Shown here piece after piece: positions 8,709 through 17,638 of a stretch of 61,739 bases of DNA. Below the pieces are notes generated by a model that saw nothing but the letters and a program-made list of their open reading frames with translations, searched no databases and was not told the DNA's origin. The translations under genes were made by a program, and so were the position numbers. The stretch is from Prolixibacteraceae bacterium (GTDB lineage: Bacteria > Bacteroidota > Bacteroidia > Bacteroidales > Prolixibacteraceae): NCBI GenBank assembly GCA_021740385.1, contig JAIOZY010000025.1, positions 1 through 61,739 of the forward strand. Direction: 5' to 3'. How positions within the stretch are numbered: position 1 is the stretch's first letter; each line of letters begins with the position of its first letter.

Positions 8709-9632
8709 TTATGGTACGACAAATTTTCCGGTTTGAAAAATTTTGTCAGAAGTAGTTGCCTTGTAAAAATAAACGCCTGTTTGTAGCTTACTGGTTGAAT
8801 ATTCTAACCGGCATTGATCATTTACATTCATGTTGGCAATGGGTTTTCCGTTTATTGAGAATATTTCAATGGTTTCAATTTTATCGTTACCCCATTCAAA
8901 CAAAATTGTATTTCCTTTTGCTGGGTTGGGATATGCAGTGAGAGCGGTTTTTGTATGAATGTCTTTAGAATTTGAAAGTTTTGGGAAACAATCATGAAAC
9001 CTATAGTTATGGTATAGCAGGGTGTCATTTTGGAAAAAACAGATCAATTCATTGTCTTCAAAATCTCCAAGCCCTGTAATGTCATCCCTGCCGGCAAAAA
9101 GCAGGCCGCTTAAACATCCAATGCCTTCAATCCATTTAGATCTCCAGAAGTTGAATAAGAACTTCTTGCGTAATGTATTCCCAATTTGAATAGTATCGAT
9201 ATATTCAACAATTAACCAGTCAAAAACATTATACATATCCCAGAGCCAAATTGTATCTCCTATTTCCAGTGAAAAGTCATATAATATTATCTCATTATCT
9301 AAGGGTTTAAACATATGAATTCTTTCCCCTTTATAATATACTTTTTTCAGGCTGTCCTCCCGGATTCCTCCTATGCATGTAGCATTGTTTTTGTTGAATA
9401 CCGAATCGTAAAAAATATATAGCTTTTTATAAAGCATTTCGTTCATCAGGGTATCTTCGCCTGTCACGGCAAAACGTTCATAAATTTTCTGTATGGTTTC
9501 GCCTTCGTCATAAGCAGGATAAAACACCTCGCTCCAAATTGCCCCCGAATCGGGGAAGGGGACATACTGGTATTCCTGGGCCACGGTAAACAATGGCAAG
9601 GTCAATACAGTTATTAAAAGAAACTTTTTCAT
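8709..9632 (-). CDS. T9SS type A sorting domain protein
   Basis: 307 residues; signal peptide MKKFLLITVLTLPLFTVAQ. The body (residues ~20-225) holds repeated short beta segments such as NEIILYDFSLEIGDTIWLWD, seen in many Bacteroidota secreted proteins of unknown function. The C-terminal sorting domain starts at AYPNPAKGNTILFEW near residue 232 and ends TGKFVVP. It lies 9 bp after the S74 gene stop and 30 bp before the C25 peptidase, so the three form one operon. The function is not recognised; it may be surface-attached by T9SS. Confidence 0.82.
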   Translation of the reverse strand: MKKFLLITVLTLPLFTVAQEYQYVPFPDSGAIWSEVFYPAYDEGETIQKIYERFAVTGEDTLMNEMLYKKLYIFYDSVFNKNNATCIGGIREDSLKKVYYKGERIHMFKPLDNEIILYDFSLEIGDTIWLWDMYNVFDWLIVEYIDTIQIGNTLRKKFLFNFWRSKWIEGIGCLSGLLFAGRDDITGLGDFEDNELICFFQNDTLLYHNYRFHDCFPKLSNSKDIHTKTALTAYPNPAKGNTILFEWGNDKIETIEIFSINGKPIANMNVNDQCRLEYSTSKLQTGVYFYKATTSDKIFQTGKFVVP

Positions 9633-9641
9633 TTTATAACG

Positions 9642-10661
9642 CTAATCGGTTAAAATCATCTTTTTCGTATCTACTTCTTGGCCGTCAGCAATTAAGGTAT
9701 ACAAATACATCCCTGCATCAAGGGTGTAGCCTTCAATGGTTACAGAGGTATTACCCCGGCTTATTATATCGAACGATTTAACTTGCCCGCCTTGCATGTT
9801 GTAAATGTACAATTTTGCAGAGGAAATGGATTCGGGCAGGTACATGTTTATGGTTGTAGTGGTGTTGAATGGATTGGGGATGTTTTGGTTAAGCGAGGCT
9901 TTTGTTGTTTTATCAAGGCTTGCCGATTTTTCTTTTACGGCATTACCTTCCAGCTTTTCAATCCTCGCTGTTAGCTCTTCAATGGTATTTTGCTGTTCTT
10001 TCATAGCCTCAACAAGAACAGGGATTACAGCGTTATAATCGACATAATAACGGTCCTGTTCTTCTTCATATACAACGGCTTCGGGCAGTGCTTCCTTTAA
10101 TTCCTGCGCGACAAACCCAAGCTTGTCTTTTTTAATGGCAGACCTTTTCTTTTTTTCCGATTCTGTGCCGATAGTATCGAATTTGTCGGGGATATAATCG
10201 TATTTTCTTCCGTTCATTAACAGGATTTTCCCCAGTGGGTTATCAATTCCCCTGAAGTTTTCTTTTAACCGTTGGTCAGATGCATGGACGGTCGTGTATT
10301 CAGTATACAAAATGTATCCATGCATGTGGTAAGCCCATGCTTCCGAGAAAGGTTTTGATTGGGTGCCAACACGGCCATATGTTGCAGTACCCGGTGTGAG
10401 TAACGGGTGGGAGTAATCACTGGCAATACTTAAAATTGTTCCATACGGGTTTTCGAACTGCATGCTCCCGTTAACCAATACAGCGGCACCTGCTGCCGTA
10501 GAAGAGGTATGCAGCCCTACTTTCCCGTTGGAGTCGACCTTGATTTGCGCCCTAAGCCCAAAAGGAATAACCGCCATGCTTAGCAGGAGTACCATCCATT
10601 TTAGTTTGTTACCAGTTGGTTGGTTGGTTGGTTGGTTGCGCTTTTTCGCGCGGGATAACAT
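9642..10661 (-). CDS. S74 intramolecular-chaperone domain protein with T9SS tail
   Basis: 339 residues. A charged N-terminus (MLSRAKKRNQPTNQPTGNK) precedes the signal core MVLLLSMAVIPFGLRAQ. The S74 motif HASDQRLKENF sits near residue 115, followed by KLGFVAQELKEALPEAVVY, then a coil (QNTIEELTARIEKLEG) and a sorting domain (NIPNPFNTTTTINMYLP) ending KKMILTD. It is about 60% similar by eye to the protein at 4929-5789, with a longer front. It heads the operon S74 - T9SS cargo - C25 peptidase, and its leader repeats that of the other S74 gene. Likely role: secreted trimeric scaffold or adhesin that may self-process. Confidence 0.86.
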   Translation of the reverse strand: MLSRAKKRNQPTNQPTGNKLKWMVLLLSMAVIPFGLRAQIKVDSNGKVGLHTSSTAAGAAVLVNGSMQFENPYGTILSIASDYSHPLLTPGTATYGRVGTQSKPFSEAWAYHMHGYILYTEYTTVHASDQRLKENFRGIDNPLGKILLMNGRKYDYIPDKFDTIGTESEKKKRSAIKKDKLGFVAQELKEALPEAVVYEEEQDRYYVDYNAVIPVLVEAMKEQQNTIEELTARIEKLEGNAVKEKSASLDKTTKASLNQNIPNPFNTTTTINMYLPESISSAKLYIYNMQGGQVKSFDIISRGNTSVTIEGYTLDAGMYLYTLIADGQEVDTKKMILTD

Positions 10662-10677
10662 AATTTTTCATGATAAA

Positions 10678-10956
10678 AAGTTTTAAATTTATAATTGGGT
10701 TATTGGGCATTATGCCCTTCTTGTTTAATCAATCTTTTTCTCACCCTCTCAAATCTCACCCTTTCACCCTCTCACAGTCTCAATGTCCCACTGTCTCACC
10801 TTCAAAAATGTAAAACATTTCCTATTAAAAACATCTTGATTACAACCGGCCGGGCAGGAAATCCGGGGGACAATTTCCGGGTTTCTGTCGGGAGCCTTTT
10901 ATCTTTTATTCCGAAAACGGCAAAAAGGTTACCACGAAAAATCAATTATTTTTCAA
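10678..10956. repeat. Duplicated leader region, copy B
   Basis: The same two blocks as at 5860-6055, here split by a ~120-bp extra piece (10737-10852). This insert is rich in TCTCAC/CCTCTCA repeats, a pyrimidine-rich low-complexity run. The palindrome GGGCAT-T-ATGCCC is at about 10706-10718. The stretch lies between the HTCS gene and the S74 gene, so it probably contains the S74 operon promoter. No gene is seen in 10662-11034. Confidence 0.8.
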
Positions 10957-11034
10957 TAAAAAACTCAATTGTGTGTAATATATTGAACATAAAGCATAAA
11001 GCAATCCGTAAAAAGAGAGTTGTTTTTTAAATAT

Positions 11035-14000
11035 TTAACTTTTTTCAGCGTATTCCCGTGGCGAAACCTTAAATTCCTTTTTGAAGCATTTGGCAAACCA
11101 GGAGTGGTTCGAAAAGCCGGTTTCGTCCATGATTTCGGCAATGGTAAATTTTTTTGTTTTGATCAGTTGGGCTGCTTTTTTCATCTTCACGTGCCTGACA
11201 AGTTCGTTGAGGGTCATGCCTGTTTGTGCTTTAACTTTTCGGTAAAGGCTCGAATGGCTGATGCCCATTTCACGGCACATTTTGTCGATATTTATTTCCG
11301 GATCGCTGATGTGGCTGTTAATAAATTGCACCGCTTCTTTTAGAAGTTTTTCGTTGGCCGATTCTGTTTTTACATCCTGGTTTTCAATAATCAGGCTTCG
11401 TTTAATGTATTCGCTGGTTTTTTGGTTCCGGGTTAGCAGGCTCTCAATGCGGGCATCGAGCACTTCAATGTTAAAGGGCTTTGTCAGGTAAGCATCGGCA
11501 CCGGCCTTTAATCCTTTAACTTGTTGTTCAGCAATGGTTATGGCTGTGATCATGATGATCGGGATTTGTGAAAAGCGGGGATTCGCTTTTACTTTTTCGC
11601 AAAACGAGATACCATCAATTTCGGGCATCATGATGTCGGTTACAATCAGGTCGATATCGTCTTTTTCGAGTAGCAACAATGCATCGTAACCGTTGTTGGC
11701 TGCCTTGATGTTGTATTTTTCGGAGAGGCAGATCCGGATGTATTCAAGTGTGTCGGGGTTGTCGTCAACCAACAGCACAACGGGTTTGTTGCCCGGCAGT
11801 GGAAGCGACGTGTGCCCGGTTATTGTCTGGGCCTCTTCCGCGGTAAAAACGTTGGTTGTTGAATTTGCTTTTCCGGTGGGTGTTGTTTCTGCTGTGAAAG
11901 GAATTTCGACCCAAAAGTCCGATCCTTTGCCCTGTTGGCTTTCAAACTTGATTATACCGTTCATCAAATCGCAGTATTCTTTTGCAAGGTTGAGGCCGAT
12001 TCCGTAGCCGGCGAAAGTTTCGGTCGTGTTCCTGCCTTGAAAGAAACGGTTGAAAATCCGTTTTTTATCATCATCGTTAATGCCTTTTCCGGTATCGGAT
12101 ACCGTTATTTTGAAGCGGTTGGTTTCGGGTATTTCGAGTTTAAACGTGATGGTGCCGTTGGGTTTTGTGAATTTGAAAGCGTTTGACAGCAGGTTCTGGA
12201 CAATCGATTCCAGCTTTTCGCGGTCGGTTTCAACGTGTATTTCATTCCCGGGGGTTTCCATCCTGAAGCGTATCATGCGGCTATGGGCCAAGTCGTTGAA
12301 CAGCTCGTATTGTTCGCGGCAAAAAGCAGCAAGTTCAAATTTTTCGGGATGCAATTCCAGCGATCGGTTCTCAATTTTGCGCAGGTCCATTAACTGGTTT
12401 ACCAGGGAAAGCAAACGGCGTGAATTTTTCGATATGAGTTGAAGCAGTCCCAGGGCGTGGTTGTCGGATTTATATTTGTCGATTAACGACTGCACCGGCC
12501 CGGTTATCAGGTTAAGCGGCGTACGGAACTCATGCGATATGTTGGTAAAAAACTGTTGTTTGGCATGTGCCAGCATCTCGTTTTTTTCTTTTTCAAGGGT
12601 TATAAGGCGTATCTTCTCTTTCCATTTCAGCTTATTGCGGTAAGTGATAACCAGCGATACAAGGATGACCTGGAAAAGAACGATATATATTACAATGGCC
12701 CATGCACTTGCCCATATTGGCGGTTTTACAACAATTTCGAGCACTGCTTGTTTGTCGGACCACACACCGTCGTTGTTGGTTCCTTTTACCACAAACCGGT
12801 ACTTGTCGGGCGAAAGGTAGGAATACGAGGCTGTGTTTTGTTTTCCCGTGGTGTAGTTCCAGTCTTTGTCGTAACCATCAAGTTTATATGCATATATGTT
12901 CCGTTCGGGATCGCCAAAATGCAATGATGAAAAATTGATGCTGATGGAGTGCTGGTCGTATTTTAAAACCACCTTGTTGGTATAAGTGACCAGGTTTTTC
13001 GTATTGTTTTTTCCCTTTAGCTGGTTTATTGAAGTGATTTCTTTGTTGTTTACCCTGAAACCGGATATGACAATATTGGGGTTAAACGGGTCTTTGCTGA
13101 TATCGGCGGGGTTGAAAGAAATAAACCCGTCGTTACCGCCAAAATAGATAAACCCGTTTTGCGAACGTGCATTGCTTTGCGAAAGGAAAACGTCGAGCGG
13201 TATGCCTTTTTTCATGGGAAACGATTCAACCTGCCTGTTTTCAGCCGAGTAACGAAACACCGATGTCAGCGATGTTCCCCAAATGTTTCCCGAAAAATCT
13301 TCAACCAGGTTGTTTACAAAGCTTTGCCGCCCTGTAAGCACATCAATTTGTGCGGTTTCGCCGGTATGCGGATTGTATTGCAATAATTGCCCGTTGAGGC
13401 CAACCCACAGATTCCCGTTGGCGGTTACAAGCAGCGAGCTGATCTCTTTTAGCCCAATGGCATTGTTCAGTTCCCGGGGTTGCGATACCTTCATGGTCGA
13501 TAAGTCGATGTTGTATACTTTTTTCCCGTGCTTGAGCCAGATTTTTTCATCGGCCGAAAAAACGTTGGTGTTGAAATTGGCTACGTATTCAAAATGTAAA
13601 TCCTCAATGTTAAGAAAATCACCCTTGGCCTTATACATGCCTCCACCCCAGGTACTTACCCAGAGTGATCCGTCGGGCGGGGTGATGAATGCGCTGATAT
13701 AATTCGACCTTAGTCCCTTGTTCAGGTCAAAATCGGCCGTGATGGTGTGCATTTTCTGCTTTTTCGTGTCCCATACGTTAATGCCCCCGGCACTGCCAAT
13801 CCAGATACGGTCGAGGTTATCGCCGGTTATGGTGTTGATATTGTCAAGCACGGTGCGCCTGCCTTCGGGGTTGTCGGCGGTGAAAACTTCGCGGCTGCCA
13901 TCGGGGTGCATCGTAACAACCCCTTTTTTGGTAGCCAGCCACAATGCCCCGTTGCTATCAGCGTAAACGTCGTTAACCTGGTTGCCCGTTATTGTATTGT

Positions 14001-15066
14001 TTTCGATGTTGTAAACCGGGGTAAACCGGAACATGCCCTCGTTGCTGTTCAACTGGCTAATGCCGTTGGCTGTGGCCAGCCATATTATACCGGCATTGTC
14101 GCGAAAAATATCCCATACCACGTTATTGGCCAGCGAATAATTGTTGAAAGGGTCGTGGGTAGAAACGCGGAATTCTTTTGTTTCGGAATTGAAAAAATAG
14201 AAGCCAAAATCGGTGCCAAAATAGGTTTTGCCGTTTTCGAGCGGGAAAATGCACTTGACCACCTCGTTGCCAAAACCCGTGTTGCGGGAGTTGAAGACTT
14301 TCGAAAGCCGGGCTTCGCGGTTAAAAAGCACCAGACCAGTCTCAGTACCAATCCATAAAAGCGTATCGCTTTGGGGTGAGTAGGGATGAATGTCGAGCAC
14401 CAGGTTGTTTTTCAGTTCGGGTTTGTAGTCACCTTTCAGGTCGAAATAATCCCATTTGCCCGATGTGGAAATTGAGTTTAACCCATCGAACGTGCCTACC
14501 CAGATGTTGCCATCGGAATCGGTATACAATGAACGTACAATATCGGAACCAAGCATGGAATTTTCAGTGTTGTACACGTGGTAGTTGCCTGTGACCGTAT
14601 TCATTTGAATGAGGCCGGTTGCCGTTCCGGCCCATAGCACCGAATCGCCCTGGTTCAGCAGGCACCTTACCTCGCGTGTGCCGCCCAAATCAACCTGTTC
14701 ACTTTCCCAGGTGTGGGTGTCGAAATGGATCAGTCCCTCGTAACACGAAATCCATAAACCATTGCCTTTGTCGTTTGCGATGGCCGTGATCTGGTTGTCG
14801 GGCAGTGCAATCCTTCCTGTTTCATCGTTTCTGAAAACCTTCATGTCATACCCGTCGTACCGTAAAAAGCCGTTGCTGGTGCCAAACCACATAAACCCGG
14901 TTGAATCTTGTGTGATGGTGAAGATCTGGTCGACCGGCAGCCCGTCTTTTACCTTGATGTTGTTGAAGAGCCGTGTATTGCCGCTTTGCCCTGATGTGGA
15001 TAAAAAGGCGAGCAACATTCCTGTCAGGAGAATGTAACGGAAATTATATGCTTTGGTAATGAGCAT
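11035..15066 (-). CDS. Hybrid two-component system regulator (HTCS)
   Basis: 1343 residues, the usual HTCS length. Order: a signal-like N-terminus; two seven-bladed propellers of regulator-propeller repeats (DSTGFMWFGTSNGF, DSDGNIWVGTFDGL, DNAGIIWLATANGI and others) to ~690; a Y_Y_Y domain to ~785; one membrane helix (~790-812); histidine kinase with SHEFRTPLNLI (His near 843) and ATPase boxes (NLLSNAFKF, DTGKGI, GYGIGLNLAKEY); receiver domain with TDIMMPEIDG (Asp near 1142); AraC-type HTH at the end (GFSNHSWFAKCFKKEF). Such proteins sense an oligosaccharide in the periplasm and switch on adjacent polysaccharide genes. It lies upstream of the GH16 block on the same strand, so GH16-released glycans are a plausible signal. 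No SusC/SusD is present in the window. Confidence 0.95.
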   Translation of the reverse strand: MLITKAYNFRYILLTGMLLAFLSTSGQSGNTRLFNNIKVKDGLPVDQIFTITQDSTGFMWFGTSNGFLRYDGYDMKVFRNDETGRIALPDNQITAIANDKGNGLWISCYEGLIHFDTHTWESEQVDLGGTREVRCLLNQGDSVLWAGTATGLIQMNTVTGNYHVYNTENSMLGSDIVRSLYTDSDGNIWVGTFDGLNSISTSGKWDYFDLKGDYKPELKNNLVLDIHPYSPQSDTLLWIGTETGLVLFNREARLSKVFNSRNTGFGNEVVKCIFPLENGKTYFGTDFGFYFFNSETKEFRVSTHDPFNNYSLANNVVWDIFRDNAGIIWLATANGISQLNSNEGMFRFTPVYNIENNTITGNQVNDVYADSNGALWLATKKGVVTMHPDGSREVFTADNPEGRRTVLDNINTITGDNLDRIWIGSAGGINVWDTKKQKMHTITADFDLNKGLRSNYISAFITPPDGSLWVSTWGGGMYKAKGDFLNIEDLHFEYVANFNTNVFSADEKIWLKHGKKVYNIDLSTMKVSQPRELNNAIGLKEISSLLVTANGNLWVGLNGQLLQYNPHTGETAQIDVLTGRQSFVNNLVEDFSGNIWGTSLTSVFRYSAENRQVESFPMKKGIPLDVFLSQSNARSQNGFIYFGGNDGFISFNPADISKDPFNPNIVISGFRVNNKEITSINQLKGKNNTKNLVTYTNKVVLKYDQHSISINFSSLHFGDPERNIYAYKLDGYDKDWNYTTGKQNTASYSYLSPDKYRFVVKGTNNDGVWSDKQAVLEIVVKPPIWASAWAIVIYIVLFQVILVSLVITYRNKLKWKEKIRLITLEKEKNEMLAHAKQQFFTNISHEFRTPLNLITGPVQSLIDKYKSDNHALGLLQLISKNSRRLLSLVNQLMDLRKIENRSLELHPEKFELAAFCREQYELFNDLAHSRMIRFRMETPGNEIHVETDREKLESIVQNLLSNAFKFTKPNGTITFKLEIPETNRFKITVSDTGKGINDDDKKRIFNRFFQGRNTTETFAGYGIGLNLAKEYCDLMNGIIKFESQQGKGSDFWVEIPFTAETTPTGKANSTTNVFTAEEAQTITGHTSLPLPGNKPVVLLVDDNPDTLEYIRICLSEKYNIKAANNGYDALLLLEKDDIDLIVTDIMMPEIDGISFCEKVKANPRFSQIPIIMITAITIAEQQVKGLKAGADAYLTKPFNIEVLDARIESLLTRNQKTSEYIKRSLIIENQDVKTESANEKLLKEAVQFINSHISDPEINIDKMCREMGISHSSLYRKVKAQTGMTLNELVRHVKMKKAAQLIKTKKFTIAEIMDETGFSNHSWFAKCFKKEFKVSPREYAEKS

Positions 15067-15266
15067 CAGGTTTAGTTAGAAATTCATTTCGAAGATATAA
15101 TTTTTTTGAATCAGTGAGACTGTGATTTCAAGAATCCGGTTAATAGGAAGAACTGAAATTACTTTTTGTTAAAAAAGCCTAATATCTGATTTTCTTATAA
15201 TTAATTCGGTGTTAAATACGTTGAAGAACTGAAATATGGCTTGATGAAAAGATAGTTGAACAGAGC

Positions 15267-15365
15267 GTGTCATGCCGAATCCCGACATTTATCGGGATGA
15301 GGCATCTCATTTAAAGATGCAATTTGTTTAATGTCGATTTTTATTCTCATCGGGTTCGAAATGAT
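15267..15365. repeat. MITE/REP-like palindromic element
   Basis: It begins GTGTCATGCCGAA and ends TTCGAAATGAT, imperfect inverted ends of a repeat type frequent between Bacteroidota genes. Inside is ATCCCGA...TCGGGAT (15279-15298). It fills much of the 315-bp gap between the HTCS gene and the next gene, and overlaps the ATG at 15331, which is therefore not a credible start for that gene. Confidence 0.6.
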
Positions 15366-15381
15366 AAATTTAAAAAGGCCC

Positions 15382-16044
15382 ATGAAACGAATAGTGATCC
15401 TTATTTTTCTGCTACCTGCAATACATGCTACAGCACAACAGGAGCTAAATAAATTCTACCTCGGAATAAGCCCCGGGGTAAGTCTGACCCGGGTAAATTT
15501 TTCATTGTCGTCTCAGCAAATTATTGACTTATCTACCGAACAGAATTTTACATTGGGTTACAACGGGGGAATTGTATTCATCTATTATTCAGAGCCGCGG
15601 CTTGGTTTGCAAATGGAATTGAATTATTCACAACGTGGCTGGACGGAAAAACACGATTCAGCGATTTTTTACAGCCGTGTCCTTAACTACTTAGAATTCC
15701 CGTTTTTATCGCGTTTTGATATCGATTTAAAGAAAATTGATATCACAATAACAGCCGGGCCAACAGTATCGTACTTGTTAAGCGAACTTGAAACAGTAAA
15801 CATTGAGGATAAATTGATGGTAAAACCGTATTACAATGTTATAATTGATAACAGGCTGGAAGTTGGTTATTGTTTAGGGGTAGGTGTAAGTAAAAAGATA
15901 AAAAACAGCATAATCCAATTTGAGATACGGCTCAGTCACGGGCTCAGTGAAATGTTTTCTGAGGGAAAAAAGCTTGGTGTTTCCACTTCGCAACACCAGG
16001 TACTGGGTGTTAAAATTGCTTATTTTTATGGTTGGGGCAAATAG
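15382..16044 (+). CDS. Porin-family outer-membrane beta-barrel protein
   Basis: 220 residues from the ATG at 15382, which opens a clean signal peptide (MKRIVILIFLLPAIHATAQQ). An ATG 51 bases upstream lies in a repeat and would add a polar front. The mature part has PorT/OMP_b-brl_2-like strands (FYLGISPGVSLTRVNF, LGLQMELNYSQRGW, LEFPFLSRFDI, ITAGPTVSYLL) and ends VKIAYFYGWGK. It is a predicted small eight-stranded outer-membrane barrel of unknown role. It stands alone, divergent from the HTCS gene. Confidence 0.78.
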   Translation: MKRIVILIFLLPAIHATAQQELNKFYLGISPGVSLTRVNFSLSSQQIIDLSTEQNFTLGYNGGIVFIYYSEPRLGLQMELNYSQRGWTEKHDSAIFYSRVLNYLEFPFLSRFDIDLKKIDITITAGPTVSYLLSELETVNIEDKLMVKPYYNVIIDNRLEVGYCLGVGVSKKIKNSIIQFEIRLSHGLSEMFSEGKKLGVSTSQHQVLGVKIAYFYGWGK

Positions 16045-16160
16045 CCCCCTTGCTTGGGCATACCGGTGCAAAATGTTATCATAATTTTAAAAAAAATTTG
16101 CAGAATTATGTTTTTGTTCTAATTTAGAGGGCGTTAATCGTGACATCAATAATACACCTT

Positions 16161-16655
16161 ATGAAGGAAAAGAATCAAAAGCAAGTCATTAAAAATGCAG
16201 CAATCTTAATCAAGTCCGTTAAAATAAATAAACCTGTTGAAACAGTATTTAATTACATAATTTACGATTTAAAAGACAATTATAAAGCGATGACCGAAGA
16301 TCATATTAAATATGAATTGTTAAACAGTGAATATTTAAAGGAAGGCACCGTGATTGATTGTCGTGAAAAAGCCGGGAACCAGACTGTTTGCCATCATTAT
16401 AAAGTTGAAAAAATAATTACTAACCGACATATTTTTTATCTTTCTTCACCAAGTAAGGTTTATATTGAATTGCCGTGGAAAACAATTATTCCCATACTTT
16501 TTGTAATGACTCTTTTGAATTGCTCAAATAATTCAACTGATTATCAATTAAAAACTGACATTAGCAAAACATATGAAATCAGGTATTTCAACGCTGAAAA
16601 TCAATATGTTTTCTTAGATTCCACAACAGTTAACTCAAATAGAAATTATCCGTAG
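16161..16655 (+). CDS. Chimeric protein: partial SRPBCC domain joined to a lipoprotein-like tail
   Basis: 164 residues from the ATG at 16161; a GTG at 16140 is also possible. Residues ~10-105 read like the start of an SRPBCC (polyketide-cyclase type) domain: IKINKPVE-type opening with VFNYI, then VIDCREKAGNQTVCHHYKVE. From KTIIPILFVMTLLNCSNN the sequence becomes a lipoprotein signal (hydrophobic run, then L-N-C) followed by NSTDYQLKTDISKTYEIRYF. The second half looks like the start of a separate lipoprotein gene that has lost its own ATG. A deletion joining two genes is the simplest reading, so function is doubtful. Confidence 0.55.
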   Translation: MKEKNQKQVIKNAAILIKSVKINKPVETVFNYIIYDLKDNYKAMTEDHIKYELLNSEYLKEGTVIDCREKAGNQTVCHHYKVEKIITNRHIFYLSSPSKVYIELPWKTIIPILFVMTLLNCSNNSTDYQLKTDISKTYEIRYFNAENQYVFLDSTTVNSNRNYP

Positions 16656-16827
16656 AGCATAACAAAATATTCAGAATCGATTGAGATTATGAGCATAGTA
16701 ATTAAATAAACTCAACTCCATGCTAAACTTAAACTAAATTTCAATATTTTAAAAAAAAATCTACTATGCTCTTCAACTCTTTTTCAACTAATTTGTTTAC
16801 ATCCTAATTACTTAATAAAAAACGTAT

Positions 16828-17547
16828 ATGATGAAAAAAAGTCTTTACTTAATCCTTTTGTTTGTGGCAGCAACTGGTTTCAGCCAGAACAATAGCGTAA
16901 AATTTAGCCTGTCGGGCGTTAATTATGGCGACTATTCATTAAATTATGAACGTGCCCTTAATGAAAAAAGTTCTCTCAACTTAACCGTTGGATTCTGGAG
17001 TCCCGATAACGGGATTTTTTTATTTTCGGAAGATTTCTACATTGAAGATCGTGTACTCGATGAATCAATATGGCTTGGCGAGTTAAACACCGGTTATCAC
17101 GTTTCTCTCGACTACCGGATTCATCCTGCCGGTGAAGGTCTTAAAGGTTTTTACTGGGGACCTTATGCAAGGTACTGGAATTTGGATTTCAGGTTAATGG
17201 ACAGAATAGATGAAGATTATTTTGACATTAACACATCATTTAGCGGGATCGGCCTTGGCGTATTGATTGGCTACCAGTGGGTTATTGCTAAAGTAGTTAC
17301 TATTGACTGGTACTTTTTAGGTCTGGGAGCACAAAGTTTCCTTGCCAACGGTGATTACGTTGTAACCCCTGACCAGGCAAATTTTGATTACGAGGCCATA
17401 ATACCGGATGTTGTTGGTGGCTACGAAAGGGTTCCTTACATAGCAAACAATACTAAGACTGAGGTATTTTCTGACAGGTTGAATTTACAAATACCAATAA
17501 TTATTCCTGATATTAGAACGGGACTTTCTGTCGGAATAGCATTTTAG
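16828..17547 (+). CDS. Outer-membrane beta-barrel protein, DUF3575-like
   Basis: 239 residues; signal peptide MMKKSLYLILLFVAATGFSQ (a second ATG follows directly at 16831). Barrel-like strands include KFSLSGVNYGDYSLNYERAL and SSLNLTVGFW, then the region YRIHPAGEGLKGFYWGPYARYW, which resembles DUF3575 proteins that report a cell-surface barrel. It ends DIRTGLSVGIAF with a terminal Phe, the usual assembly signal for outer-membrane barrels. It is a single gene, closed by a strong bidirectional terminator. The substrate is unknown. Confidence 0.75.
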   Translation: MMKKSLYLILLFVAATGFSQNNSVKFSLSGVNYGDYSLNYERALNEKSSLNLTVGFWSPDNGIFLFSEDFYIEDRVLDESIWLGELNTGYHVSLDYRIHPAGEGLKGFYWGPYARYWNLDFRLMDRIDEDYFDINTSFSGIGLGVLIGYQWVIAKVVTIDWYFLGLGAQSFLANGDYVVTPDQANFDYEAIIPDVVGGYERVPYIANNTKTEVFSDRLNLQIPIIIPDIRTGLSVGIAF

Positions 17548-17584
17548 TCAGTTTTAAAATATTAAATTAAATATTGAGACATAC

Positions 17585-17615
17585 AAAAAGCCCGGCAAAA
17601 AATGCCGGGCTTTTT
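17585..17615. terminator. Bidirectional intrinsic terminator
   Basis: Perfect stem AAAAAGCCCGGCA / TGCCGGGCTTTTT with a 5-base A loop. The T-run on each strand lets it end both the plus-strand barrel gene (stop 17547) and the minus-strand sugar operon (last stop 17639). Confidence 0.93.
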
Positions 17616-17638
17616 GGTTTACTATCTATACAGTAAAA

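Noticed and set aside
13747-14358. A 203-residue open frame antisense to the HTCS gene
   Set aside because: It is the reverse strand of a well-supported coding region with no family features; several such frames lie under the same gene.
15331-15381. Upstream ATG for the barrel protein at 15382
   Set aside because: It lies within a repeat element and adds a polar stretch before a clean signal peptide.
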